From Mactromeris polynyma (lineage: Eukaryota; Mollusca; Bivalvia; Venerida; Mactridae), in the NCBI GenBank assembly GCA_032209605.1, contig JASFXZ010000037.1, positions 558,001 through 622,000 of the forward strand: a stretch of DNA of 64,000 bases, written 5' to 3'. Shown one piece after another: positions 47,344 to 58,267 of this stretch. The position numbers and the translations under genes were made by a program. Under the pieces are notes generated by a model. It was not told where the DNA came from, did no database searches, and was given only the letters and a program-made list of their open reading frames with translations. Position 1 is the stretch's first letter. Every line of letters begins with the position of its first letter.

Positions 47344-47393
47344 TATTTCAATGCAACGAAATATTTATCAAGGTAAAATTAATGACTACTAGG

Positions 47394-48945
47394 CCAGTGA
47401 AAATAAAAAAAAATGTGGAAAAATGCACAGAAATAATTTTGGTGGATTTGTGTCATATAAGGCACCACATTTAATATACTAAAAGTATAGGACAATCACA
47501 CGGTGCAAAATGTGATTTTTGGGGTAAAATGGTTGAAAATTTAAATAAAAATGGGAATTTCTGGAATTTGTCAATAACCATGTCAAATTTTGCAATAAAA
47601 CTACCAGAATTACTTTATTTAATAGATATAGTATTACAGTTCAACATACATAAAGAATAAAAACATTCTATCGTGTGAAATGTGATTTTTGAGGTAAGAC
47701 TTTAACAAAAAATAACCAAAAAATGGGAATTTTTGGAATTTGTCAATTACTATGTCAAATTATGCAATAAAACTACCAAAATTACTGTATTTAATATATA
47801 TTATATTACAGTACAAAACACTCAAAGTATAGAAACATTGTATCTTGTAAAATGTGATTTTTTGGGGTAAAACTTAAAAATAAATAATAAAATAATGGGA
47901 ATTTTTGGAATTTGCCAATATCTGTGTCATATTTTGCAATAAAACTACCGGAATTACTTTATTTAATAGATATTATTTACAGTACAAAAAACATAAAGTA
48001 TAGAAACATTGTTTCGTGTGAAATGTGATTTTTTGGGGTAAAACTATAAAAAATAACAAAAAATGGGAATTTTTGGAATTTGCCCATCACTATGTCAAAT
48101 TTTGCAAAAAACTACCAGAATTACTGTATTTAATAGATATTATATTACAGTACAAAATACCTAAAGTATAGAAACATTGTTTCTTGTGAAATGTGATTTT
48201 GGGGTAAAACTATAAAAAAATGGGAATAGGCAAATTATAAAAATTCCCATTTTTATTTAAATGTTTAACCAATTTACCCAAAACAATAACATTTTGCATC
48301 GTGTGACAGTTTTATACTTTAGTATATTAAATGTGGTGCATTATATGACACAAATCCATCAATATTTTGTCTGTGCATATTTTTCCTCCTATTTTTCCAC
48401 TGGTCTAAATATATTTGGCAAATTCTAGAAATTCTCACTTTCATTTATAGTTTTTACTATTTTACCCAAATAATCACCTTTCTCACTGTATGATATTCTG
48501 AACCTAGGGTATGTTGTAGAGCAGTTTAATATCTGTTAAATACAGTTATTAAGGTAAATTTATAGCTAAATTTCGTCGAGTTATTGACAAACTCCAGAAA
48601 TTCCCACTTTAATTTGTTTATTTTTCAACATTTTACCCAAACAATATCAGTTCACAACATATAATGTGTCTATACTTTAGATATGCTATGGTGCAATATA
48701 TTGTCTATATTAAATACAGTTATTTTGTTATTTTTATAGCCAAATCTGATTTTGATATAGACAAATTCCAGAAATTCATACTTTTGTTTACCTTTTACTA
48801 CATTTTACCCCAAAAAAACGCATTTTGCACCGTTGGATTTTCCTATACGTATTTTTCCATACACGGCAGATATTAAACAATACACTTATACCAAAATCAT
48901 TTCTGTGCATTTTTTTCCTTTATTTGCATTTTTACAGCAGGGGCA
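47394..48945. repeat. Large foldback with five direct 170-bp units and inverted partners
   Basis: CCAGTGAAAATA at 47394 mirrors TTTTTCCACTGG at 48403, giving an inner element of about 1 kb with arms of about 150 bp (AAAATGCACAGAAATAATTT against AAATCCATCAATATTTTGTC). Between the arms are five direct units spaced 166-171 bp (GGGAATTTTTGGAATTTG, AAAACTACCAGAATTACT, AAATGTGATTTTTTGGGG). From 48403 to 48945 three more diverged units lie inverted (CCAGAAATTCCCACTT, ATTTTACCC). No coding frame beyond 70 codons. Confidence 0.85.
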
Positions 48946-49377
48946 CTGACTGGACTATATGGAATTGTTGACTGGCGTGGGATGGTCAAATAGTGTGAAG
49001 GGTGTTTTTTTCTCCAGATAAACTACTATTTATGAATGCTGATTAACATTTCCCATCGATGATTCTAGCTCGTTTTCCTATTGTTTGAGTTCGTATTTCA
49101 CTGTTGATAAACGTTCCTCTTAAATACTCGAACTGCAAAGTACTGTAAATAGGTACATATAATTAACGTTCATTTGTATTCTTAACGTTGTGTTACGTTG
49201 AACTTTAAATGATCGTGCATTATGTATTCATGTCATACCCACACACGAATAAAGGTCATGATGAAAAGTTTAGTTGTAATTGATACATGATCGAATATAT
49301 TTCACAATTAACCAATAGCCTTAATTAGTCTGAGTCAGTAATTTATCAATCAGTAAAACAAGTTAATTGTATACATA
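48946..49377. other. Unique sequence, nothing seen
   Basis: No supported feature. Confidence 0.5.
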
Positions 49378-49480
49378 CAGTGAAACCTCAATAATGCAAC
49401 CACCATTGGGATCCTTGAAAACTGGTCTTCTTATTGAGGTGGTTATAATACTGAGGTTGAATACAGAGTAAAACAGTGAA
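49378..49480 (+). mobile_element. MITE, CAGTAAAACCTC family, left half only
   Basis: CAGTGAAACCTCAATAATGC, GGGATCCTTGAAAACTGGTC and TACTGAGGTTGAATACAGAG match the 33917 copy. The right half is missing. Confidence 0.8.
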
Positions 49481-50695
49481 TTTAAATTTGCAAAAGTACT
49501 AGACATTTGTTTTCATAACGTCTAAATAAATGAAATTATTATTGTTACCAAATCTACAAATTTGGCCATTTTTATTAAAATTCATACTGTAATAATAACA
49601 TAGGAGTAAAACGAACATTTAACATTTTAAAATCTATGTCTGAGTTTCAGGCTTTGTGAATAAATCTTGATAGGTGATAGAACTTGAGATTTATCACAAA
49701 ACTCAATACTCGTTTTGTGATTTTTACCAAAGTTAATTGTGGTAAGACTAAGAAATTTATCGTATATATGTGTTTGAGCAGTTCCATCAGAAAACCTGTA
49801 TTTGTGACCAAAATCCATTTTTTCTGATTTTTCTAGTTTTATTTGATACTACAACTACTAAAATAGGACGTCGACTTTTCTTTTGATAGCTATTCCAATA
49901 ACCTTACATCAAATTAAGCGACTAAATGATGACGTCGCCATAGAAATACATGTTTACTAATCTTTTGTTTCCAAATGGAAAATAAACACACGTGACTTAT
50001 AAACATGTTCACGTTCATTTAATTCTATCAATCAAAAATGAGCCACAACCAAAACATTTGCGAGAAAGTGCTTAGTTTGTGACGTCAAAACTTTCTTTGG
50101 GAAATACTTGACATCATAACCAACATCTGTTATACCGGTCTGTGTGGGGAAGCAATGTCGTATGTATGTGGCGTTCCCTGTTGCTACTTATATTCTCTCT
50201 CTTGTGTTAAGGAAGAGCTCTGTGTGTGTCCAATATAGTCCAAATAGCTGCTCAACATGTGACGTATTTAACCGAAATAAACTGAAAATTAAAAAAGTAG
50301 ATTTAAGCATAGATACTAATCTCACGTTTTGTAACATTGGATACGATGACAGACTCGTCAAATCACATATATATATGAATCTAGTACAAATATTGTATCT
50401 ATGAACTGATTGGCTCCTTTGTTTAAGTGCAAACAAATCATGACACTGGTTCAAACATATACAGGTAAAAAATGCTAACGCACCATTACTATATCAAACA
50501 GTTTATGCCATGTTGCTGGATGCATCGTTTGATGAGATCAATAATGAATACAACCAGGACTGATGTATTCAATATTGCTGATAGAAAAACCGAACCAAAC
50601 GGTTTATGTTACATGCGAATTAAAAATCAATGTAATATAAGCCTGGACCCTTTGACTGAAATGACACAAGGCAAAATCACAACCAGAACAAAATA
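49481..50695. other. Mostly unique sequence with one dispersed 75-bp match
   Basis: 50138-50215 (GGTCTGTGTGGGGAAGCAAT, TGTATGTGGCGTTCC) is repeated at 62506-62585 in the same orientation. Frames of 63-110 codons here (49627-49818, 50144-50404, 50472-50804) show no domain; the last one runs into the next MITE. Confidence 0.5.
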
Positions 50696-51088
50696 CAGTG
50701 CAACCTCTCCACAGAGGCCATCTTTTGAGAAACAACCTCTCTTCAACAACATGATCAATGTTCAGGAGCACCAATTTAACCTCTCTAGTGCAATCAACTC
50801 TTAACAACAGCCAAAGGGGGCGCACTGATCGAGGGGGTAGAGCGCCTGCATGACTCCTGATCCGAAGGTCGTGAGTTCGAGCCCCACGATGAGCGTGATT
50901 TGATCACACGAACTTCACTATCCCTAGATTTGGCGCGAGTACAGGCTGGTAGCCAGGAAGCAGTGTCCGAGAATGATTAGTATAAGTTGTTAGAACTTGT
51001 TTCATAATCGATGTAAAATAAATAAGTTTAAAAACAACAGCAAAAACTGGCATTTCCACAATGGAATGACTCTTGATAGGTTGCATTG
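50696..51088 (+). mobile_element. MITE, CAGTGCAACCTC family, split by a SINE
   Basis: Left part 50696-50815: TACAGTGCAACCTCTCCACA, AACAACCTCTCTTCAACAAC, TTAACCTCTCTAGTGCAATC. Right part 51033-51088: CTCTTGATAGGTTGCATTG, a degraded version of the inverted end CTCTGGAGAGGTTGCACTG. The interruption is exactly the SINE of the next entry, bounded by a duplicated 13-bp target. Confidence 0.85.
50816..51032 (+). mobile_element. tRNA-derived SINE, full length, nested in the MITE
   Basis: Head with an A-box-like GATCGAGGGGGTAGAGCG and B box GAGTTCGAGCCCC; body TAGATTTGGCGCGAGTACAG; tail AACTTGTTTCATAATCGATG then TAAAATAAATAAGTTT. Target-site duplication: AACAACAGCCAAA (50803-50815) and AACAACAGCAAAA (51033-51045), one mismatch. 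A 13-bp duplication is what LINE-mediated (target-primed) insertion leaves. Not a functional tRNA: the stems do not pair. Confidence 0.85.
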
Positions 51089-52159
51089 AAATGTCCGCGG
51101 GGATTGTTCATTCATGGCGACACGGAAGAATACTTGTGAAGTTTTCTGTCAATTTGATATCGACCATAGTCTGATGAAACGTAACACTTTAATATGGTTT
51201 CAGTTCTATTTGACAGGAAGTCGTCGAACTAGTTGAACATTGTCATTGTAACTACATGTCACAACTCTCATGTACAAATCAGATACCTACATTGAATGTT
51301 CTATGATTAAATAAATATATATACGGTCATGAAAATGAGTTTGAAAACATTTATGTGTTCCTGTTGTCTCTTACTTTTGTAACATCCTTTTATGCAGCCG
51401 ACATTTCGTAATGGTTACATACACAGAACGGATAAGTGCGTTTGTTTTAAATCCAGAACGTCTGAATTAATAATATCTAAATATTTCTGAAACGCTATGT
51501 TAACAAGACGATCGTGAATTATTAAGAACGCATCATGGCGACTATTGGATATTAAATATAATCCAAAACAAATTGAATCTCCATTTAACTACCGCGTGAT
51601 TGTACAAAAACTTCCATAATATTGCACAACAATTCGTTTATTCCCCTAAAACATCACGGTGTGTTGGCTTTGTGGTTTTACGAGGTTGTAAATAATGACT
51701 GTTTAATTTTCGTGGTAATGTTTATTCAAATTATGCAATAAAACATACTATATAGAATACAGCTTACACTGTTAGTTCATGGTTCTGCGGCATGAAGGTC
51801 TTATAGTTATGACGTGGTCTGATTATCGAAACATGGAAGAAAAAGATGAAAGTTGGTCTATGAACAAACGGTCTGGATGAATTACGAGGCGGTCTATTCA
51901 GTGAGATTTAACTTTCATAGTGAATCGCACTGTCTTTAATTTCAACCTCATATTCACCTCATGGCGATTTTGTAATTTACCTGGCGCATTTCTACATACA
52001 CAGCTTCTTAATTCAAACATTGACTTTAACTTGATCAGTTCAAAATTAACTACTTGTATTCCTGTTATAAATATAATTTATCACACCAGTGAATCACTGT
52101 GAACTTGGGTTTTGTATTTTACTTATAATAGAAAATAAATATCGACCTCTTACAACAAA
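51089..52159. other. Unique sequence, no firm gene
   Basis: ATG at 51114 opens a 40-codon frame (MATRKNTCEVFCQFD) with no further support. Nothing else was found. Confidence 0.4.
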
Positions 52160-52318
52160 ATATTGCATGCTGATGATGATAAAAATGATGATGTTGATGA
52201 AAATGATGATGTTGATGATGTTGATGAAAATGATGAAAATGATGATAATAATGATAATGCTGATGGTGATGATAATGATGATAATGATGATAATGATGAT
52301 AATGATGATGATAATGAC
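52160..52318. repeat. (GAT)n-type microsatellite with AAT/GTT interruptions
   Basis: Imperfect GATGATAATGATGATGTTGA repeats for about 150 bp. Triplet periodicity opens frames of Asp/Asn, Met and, on the other strand, Ser/His-rich readings (52089-52403). None is a gene. Confidence 0.93.
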
Positions 52319-52454
52319 GTGAAGTGTTTGAATAGCATGACTGTGAAGCCCAATCCTTAAATGGTTCTATGTAAAATGTGGGTTGTGATATTATATAGAA
52401 CATTGCATGCGATGATAGTATAATATATAGAACATATGAAATGATATGCAGTTG

Positions 52455-52592
52455 TTGTTATCAATCAGTCTTACCACTACTCCTAGGCCAGACACTAGTG
52501 CATTTTTTTCATTTTTGGAATGTCGTGACCGGGGCTCGAATTCGCGACCATCCGAACCCAAAGCGAACGGCCTACCACTGAGTCGACGGGTA
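52455..52592 (-). mobile_element. tRNA-derived SINE, second family
   Basis: The minus strand reads GTCGACTCAGTGGTAGGCCG (good A box) and GCGAATTCGAGCCCCGG (good B box), followed by GTCACGACATTCC, an A-rich stretch and GTCTGGCCTAGGAGTAGTGG with a TGATAACAACAAC-like end. The tail differs from the 50816 family, so this is a separate SINE. Confidence 0.7.
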
Positions 52593-53308
52593 TGTTTGCA
52601 TATACAGGTATGTAAATGAATTAATTGTCGGGAAATGATTATTATAGAATACACAACGTAATTATGCATAAGTATATACAGACAGACATAAACAAAACTC
52701 TATCTTAAATGTGGACCATAATTTCAAATCTTGTCTGCAAATATCCCCGAGTCGTGATAAGTTTCTAAATAAAATATATTTTCCACAGGAAGAAGTTATT
52801 GAACCGAAGCTGATGTCAAGCTTATGAATTCATTAATATTTATTCCATACAAATAAACCTCACAGAACGTCTTTATGTTTATATTCATGTTTCATATGCC
52901 TTCTTGCACGATTCATTTAAGGCTACTACATTATTCGGTTAATGAAAATTATAACATCTCGTAATAATGCAACAGTTGGCATTAATCAGAAGTTAACACA
53001 ACATTTCGCCATCAACACACTCACACAACAGTCTGGTTTCATTGTCGTCCATGTGTTCTGTATGTTAGATACATCAATTGACCTTCACCCTCTCAGCTGT
53101 ACGTACAAGACACGATACATGAAGTAAACGTTTCGTAGTCTGTTCTATTTTATGGACATCCCGATTCAGATTAAAATGTTCACAGTTATTCAGTCATTCA
53201 GACACGCGTCGAGTTTACTTGTTTATAAATATTGAATTAAATACTATTTTTTAACAAATATCTACTCTATAACTTAATTTTTGTAAAGAAAAAAAATCAT
53301 AAAAAGTT
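52593..53308. other. Unique AT-rich sequence, nothing seen
   Basis: No supported feature. Confidence 0.5.
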
Positions 53309-53390
53309 CGCTGCGAGCAGGGTTCGAACCTGCGCGGGAAAATCCCATTGGATTTCAAGTCCAACGCCTTAACCACTCGGCCATCACAGC
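53309..53390 (-). tRNA. tRNA-Ser (anticodon UGA)
   Basis: 82 nt on the minus strand: acceptor GCTGTGA/TCGCAGC, A box TGGCCGAGTGG, anticodon loop CTTGAAA with TGA at 53355-53357 (plus-strand TCA), a long variable arm (GGGATTTTCCC) as expected for class II tRNA-Ser, B box GGTTCGAACCC, discriminator G. T runs follow downstream on its strand (AAAAA and AAAAAAAA on plus, 53289-53305). It matches the metazoan tRNA-Ser consensus closely and is probably functional. Confidence 0.97.
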
Positions 53391-54048
53391 AGACGAATTA
53401 AAAAGGTGTATATTCTATACAAATAGGTAGTGTAAAGAAGAAAGACAACTCAATTAAGACATGTTATATTCAATACGACGTTATCTCCCTTCAAAATACA
53501 TTATGTGGGATTGAATGATTCGTTTATCATATACAAAAACGCGCTTACAGCTGAATTCGTTTAAAATTTAATTGACAACTGAGGTCAATATATATCAATA
53601 CATGTTACAAATATAGTGTATGTACACATTCATTCATAGAACAGTATTAATTTCACACTGTGAAGTATTTTCAAGCACTTATTGTACAGAAATGGCACAT
53701 TTCCAAAGCACTGTTTATTAAGAGAAATACTAAAATGGAAACCAGACAATAAATGGCAGTATAAAAATAAAGCTCAACTATATATAGATATCCATAGATG
53801 TTGTCCGCAATCAATGTCCTATATATCTATGCATTCAAATATAGCAACAATAACTAGACCAGCAGACGATAAACTTCAAAGTCATACGTACTAGGAATTT
53901 CCGGCCTCGTTTTCACTATTTTGTTATATATTGTGTTAAGTTTAAGAGTAATGGTAATAAATGTGATATTCTTTTAGCCTTTTAAAAAGAGAAACTGAAG
54001 GCTTGGAAATCGACGTTCATGAACCCAAGCGCATATGTTCAATGCTTA
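53391..54048. other. Unique sequence with a 70-codon frame
   Basis: The plus frame 53682-53894 (LREILKWKPDNKWQYKN) is hydrophilic and ends at TAG. It could be a decayed transposon or gene fragment but has no recognised domain. Confidence 0.3.
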
Positions 54049-54350
54049 ACAAGAAATATCTTGAAAAAAGATGATGGACGCAATTTGAAGGTCAATATTT
54101 GTTGTTCAACATAATTTTTTTTAGATTTTACGATTGCTGGTCACTCCAGATCCAAAATGAATTTCAGTAAATTCCCCGAAATTCAGTGGATTTCGGTAAG
54201 GCAACGTACAATTTATCGAAATGTTAACCAATCCGCGTCAAGGTTATAAATGGTTGAAGAGAAATTGCCTTGGTGGTTAACGTAAGATTTGATTGGGTTA
54301 CACAACACTGATATGTAAATAGCAACCATGTGAGTACGGCTGCGCCGAAA
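54049..54350 (-). mobile_element. Dispersed repeat family R1, copy 2 (inverted)
   Basis: On the minus strand: TTTCGGCGCAGCCGTACTCA at the start, TTACGTTAACCACCAAGGCA, GACGCGGATTGGTTAACAT, ATTTTGGATCTGGAGTGACC, and CATCTTTTTTCAAGATATTT at the end. This copy and the one at 62826 define the left boundary. The minus frame 54224-54430 and the plus frame at 62820-63011 share residues only because the DNA is repeated. Confidence 0.85.
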
Positions 54351-55338
54351 TATAATGTAAACATAAATATTATATGAATCACTCGCAATATATCATAATG
54401 ATAATGTATACTCAGAGAACGCAATATCAATATAGAACGAGAAAGCTGCTGTAGATAATACTCATAATGAACATGTCAAACACTAGATATGGCTGCAAAT
54501 AGAGCTACAATGAAAAGTACACATATTTAATATTTGGCATTGCATATTTTGGTTGAAATCACAGATAGATAGATCTATTAATTGCATAAGGCAATATTGT
54601 CCATGAGCGTACATGCAAATATTAACATAGTTATAAATAAATACTTTCGACCAATGTACATGTAAAAAAATACAGTTAAACAGGTAATGCGTCATACATA
54701 GTATCTCTTCTTTTAATACTTTTGCATGATAACAAGTTTTGTAATATTCCTTTGTTATCCGACGTAAATCGTTCGGAGAATTTGAGAATATTTGGTCCTC
54801 TCCAAAAGTATTTTTTATTATAATTATAGTGGTCTGTATTCATGGTATTAAGGACATTCTAATTTAAAATGAAATTCGTCATACCAGTATCAACAGATCA
54901 ACAGCGACTATGCTATTTAATGATAATTAAAGATAATTTTAATGATTAAATCGACGGAAATAAGTCACTTTTTGGTCATATTACGCCACATTTCTTGCGT
55001 AATGCATATATAGCATTGGTTACTCACATGTATATAATATCGTTTTCAAAGTCTACATTCATAAGAATTGGAGAGAAAATCCCTCGAGTGTGTTTTAATA
55101 CGGTGACCGCGGATACGTACGAGATGATTCTAACTGGGACAGAAGAAAACGCAGAATATTTATTTCTGAACATAGTTAGATACACAGGAGAGTTCTCCTC
55201 CTACATCCCTTTATAAAGAAATAATCATATTTCAATTCTCAAACAATACTTCCTACACTCATAGTTTAATTTCTTTTTGAAGAATGGTTTACTCATTTGT
55301 AACAATAAAACGTGTTTAACGCATGGAAAAAATGAAGG
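54351..55338. other. Unique sequence with one coding-like plus frame
   Basis: Plus 54995-55216 (73 codons) ends in a segment of protein-like composition (RVCFNTVTADTYEMILTG, NIVRYTGEFSSYIPL). An acceptor-like TTTTCAAAG sits at about 55052. It could be a 3' exon. I do not recognise it. Confidence 0.3.
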
Positions 55339-55508
55339 CTAAAGTGAAATAGTTGCGTTTTTAATGGCGTTAAGTATATGATAAACCTCCACTTTATCGT
55401 CTGTCTGGCCGAAACGATCGAAAATTCGGACTAACCATGCGTTTTTATCATCTTCTGGTGTTAAAGTCAATCGACGAGTTTCTGTCAGGTGCGCCTTTTG
55501 TTGAATTT
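55339..55508 (-). CDS. Candidate minus-strand terminal exon, unidentified
   Basis: Minus-strand TTTTCCTCAG (acceptor AG = 55509-55510) opens about 56 codons in the phase AA/ATT to TAG at 55339-55341. The residues are charged and protein-like: LTETRRLTLTPEDDKNAW, then VRIFDRFGQTDDKVEVYHIL. No ATG start is needed if this is an exon. No family is recognised, and chance cannot be excluded at this length. Confidence 0.3.
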
Positions 55509-55619
55509 CTGAGGAAAACTTGTTTCACAATTTCTTGAGGATTTACATGTAGTAGGTGATATTAGAAAGACAAATCATTCATACTTCCAATTCGTTGTTT
55601 TTCATGGATATATTGTGAT

Positions 55620-56064
55620 GTTTGAAGTGCGATTTCAGCCGCGGAAAGATGTCAGAATTGTGGCGTTAAAGGTGGCATCTTGACACGTCGAAGTGACAGA
55701 CCACAATGAATGTGCCTTTACAACTTCCCGGTTATACGTCATTTTCTCATCGGAAGCCTCGTTCGCAATGTATTCATGCGGTAATCGTAAGATAACATTG
55801 CGACTGCTGCATAGAGATCGTGCGGCTTCCACTGTACCATACAAGTTTATGTGTCTCTCGGGAGACCTAGCCAACGCAAAATCGAAGATGCATGTACGTC
55901 GACTGTACGGAGTCCGTAAGGTGACCGCACGACGAGACTATCGCAATAGCATACGCTCGTACTTACGTCTGTTGCAGTCATTGCGGCGTGTCTGCGGTAT
56001 TGACATCCGCACCGCAAGATGGACGTGCAGCTCCCTGAGATTTAAGTCCTTTGATTTAAAGTAG
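55620..56064 (-). CDS. Coding-like, GC-richer block, strand unresolved
   Basis: The block has higher GC and CpG than its flanks. The minus frame is open from the TAG near 55944 to TGA 55635 (FDFALARSPERHINLYGTVE, IANEASDEKMTYNREVV) and, apart from that one stop, continues upstream to about 56060. The plus strand is open for 123 codons (55693-56064; ends WTCSSLRFKSFDLK). A minus-strand donor AGAC/GTAAGT lies near 55963-55968. The minus reading looks better balanced and agrees in strand with 55339-55508, but either could be a shadow. A gene fragment or a decayed insertion are both possible. Confidence 0.3.
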
Positions 56065-56900
56065 CTCCCTTACCACGCAATAGTAATGATCCAAAGTTTG
56101 ATGATTCCTATTTACTAAGTGTGAAGATAAGCATGCATCCATTGCAACATCTTGCAATGGTTTAAGCAAGACAAGAGACATTATATGCATCCATTGCACA
56201 AGAGCAAGTCCGTATTGCCAATTTAATATACATTATCCCAATAAATCTTTCTTGAAACCATACGTACGATGATTCATTAGGTTTCCTTCAGATAAATATA
56301 TTTCTTACGCTTAATGCGAGAATGAAAAACCATTTCTGCCAGTAAGGATGAACGTTTAGCGTATCCTAGTCTATATGTTAGGATAAATGTCACCAAGTAA
56401 TTGTCATTTAAGTATAACAAATTATTTCTTTGGAAGAATATCACGTACTTTCCTGATGTTTATGCTGGTAACATACGGAAAATGATTCTTGTCACGGACA
56501 TGTACGTTAAACGTGTTTGAGACAAACTATTTTGATATTTCTCATGACTATAAGAAAGTCTTGATGGTGTTAAATCTATACTGGCAGTTGTGGCTATAAT
56601 TCGTAAATCAATGTTTAATTCTGAGTCAGTTATTGAACAAATAATGTTATCACTGTTTGTTTAACCATTTTCATTTGTTCATATTTATTAACCGACGATA
56701 GAAAAGTGTTACCAAATACGACGCTATCATTCATTGTCAGTCTGCTCTTTGCAGACATCTCATTCATGGAGTCTCTATAACAATATCTTAATTTGATTTT
56801 CTTTGGCAAATCGACATTTACAAATATATAATAATTTTCAGTAGTCAATACATGCATGCTTAAGTTTCGTACATTATTATATAATTGTCCAGCAAAAGTA
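56065..56900. other. Unique sequence with a coding-like minus frame
   Basis: The minus frame 56630-56857 (75 codons) contains DLPKKIKLRYCYRDSMNEM and SRLTMNDSVVFGNTF, with a weak donor TTTG/GTAACA inside. It is the third such minus-strand segment between 55.3 and 56.9 kb. Not identified. Confidence 0.3.
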
Positions 56901-57241
56901 AATACTCGCTCTTACATTCCGGATATACATATCTATGAATACTCGCTCTTACATTCCGGATATACATATCTATGAATACTCGCTCTTACATTCCGGATAT
57001 ACATATCTATGAATACTCGCTCTTACATTCCGGATATACATATCTATGAATACTCGCTCTTACATTCCGGATATACATATCTATGAATACTCGCTCTTAC
57101 ATTCCGGATATACATATCTATGAATACTCGCTCTTACATTCCGGATATACATATCTATGAATACTCGCTCTTACATTCCGGATATACATATGTATGAGTA
57201 CTCGCTCTTACATTCCGGATATACATATGTATGAGTACTCG
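56901..57241. repeat. 37-bp minisatellite, 9 copies
   Basis: AATACTCGCTCTTACATTCC then GGATATACATATCTATG. The first seven units are identical or nearly so; the last two change TCTATGAAT to TGTATGAGT. Confidence 0.96.
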
Positions 57242-57392
57242 TACATGTAGCCAACTAGTTTATGAACTGAATATACATGTACTACTTACAGTGCACACGT
57301 TTGGTCATTGTTATGTCCGTTTATGGCTGCTGTTCTCTCACTACAATCATATGCTTTTCCCATATTTCCATTTAAGATCCCCCATTAAGTAA

Positions 57393-57893
57393 GAAAATTC
57401 TCATCAGCTTCGTTACAACTGGTTGCATATTCTTTGGAATAGCTTACCACAGGAAGTAAGAGACACCAATGTTCGGTCTTGTTTTAAGTCAAAGGTTAAA
57501 ACACACCTAATGTATCTGTAGGTCAATGAGTTGATCAGTATTTGTATTTTATGCAATTCTCTAAACATATTCTAAGTTAAAGATTTAACTCTTTTTTTAA
57601 AACATGTCATTTCTTAACAATCCAGTGCATTTTCTTGATTTCATTGTTGTCAACAGTCTAATTTGTCTGTGATATATGTTTTATTATTATTTATTTAATG
57701 TCATGTCTTCCTATGTCACAACATGTATATTTGTCAAGGACCACAATGGAAATAAGGGATCAATTATCCCATTTTTGTGATATCCTTTTTCAAAAATGTA
57801 TATGGCATGGTTTTGTTGTTGTTTATATTGTAATGCCATGTGATTTGTACTGTTTATGTGAACTAAATCTATCTATAAATCTATCTATAGGCG
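57393..57893 (+). mobile_element. LINE 3' end (C-terminal ORF tail plus 3' UTR)
   Basis: The frame ending at TAG 57516-57518 contains YNWLHILWNSLPQEVRD then VRSCFKSKVKTHLM. The WNSLP...V...F.S.LK.HL pattern is the usual C-terminus of CR1/Jockey-like LINE RT proteins. An upstream TAA at 57390 cuts the frame. An AT-rich 3' UTR follows, and the copy appears to end in the tetranucleotide run CTATCTATAAATCTATCTAT near 57870, as CR1-like elements often do. Confidence 0.55.
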
Positions 57894-58051
57894 ACGATTC
57901 CTCATTTGAATCAGTCAAGTGCACTAAATTTACATACATGCATAAATAACTTATTAAGTCCTCAATAAACACACTAATGAGAGTAAGCAGTAAACCACCA
58001 CACGTATAATGATAATTGTATCATGATATCATAATTAATATTTTTTCAGAA

Positions 58052-58267
58052 ATCGCGATTATTTTATGAGGAAATGTAGTGAATAGAAATATGATACAAT
58101 GAAACAAATATGAAACAACATATATAAGTGTGAATAACTATGAAAATAAGGCATTTCATAACAAAACACTAAAAGGACATGATGGACACTCTGGTTCACT
58201 CGAAACATCGGATAACTCGAGCTTTTCGGATGGATCTCAGCGTCCTCGAGTTATCCAAGTTTAGTTG
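58052..58267. mobile_element. Truncated copy of the CAGTTAAACTTCGATAACTC element
   Basis: GAGGAAATGTAGTGAATAGA, AATATGAAACAACATATATA, GGATGGATCTCAGCGTCCTC then GAGTTATCCAAGTTTAGTTG, matching 6424-6624 at roughly 85-90 percent by eye. The left part is absent and the right end has mutated (AGTTG instead of AACTG). Confidence 0.88.

Noticed and set aside
50819..50890. A third tRNA gene
   Set aside because: A and B boxes are present but the acceptor and anticodon stems do not pair; a SINE body, tail and target duplication identify it as a SINE.
51114..51236. 40-codon ATG frame as a gene
   Set aside because: Length is within chance expectation and there is no splice donor, domain or repeat evidence.
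52089..52403. Asp-, Met-, Ser- and His-rich frames as proteins
   Set aside because: All are readings of one GAT-type microsatellite.
52470..52592. A minus-strand tRNA gene
   Set aside because: Good pol III boxes but no acceptor pairing, and a SINE-like body follows.
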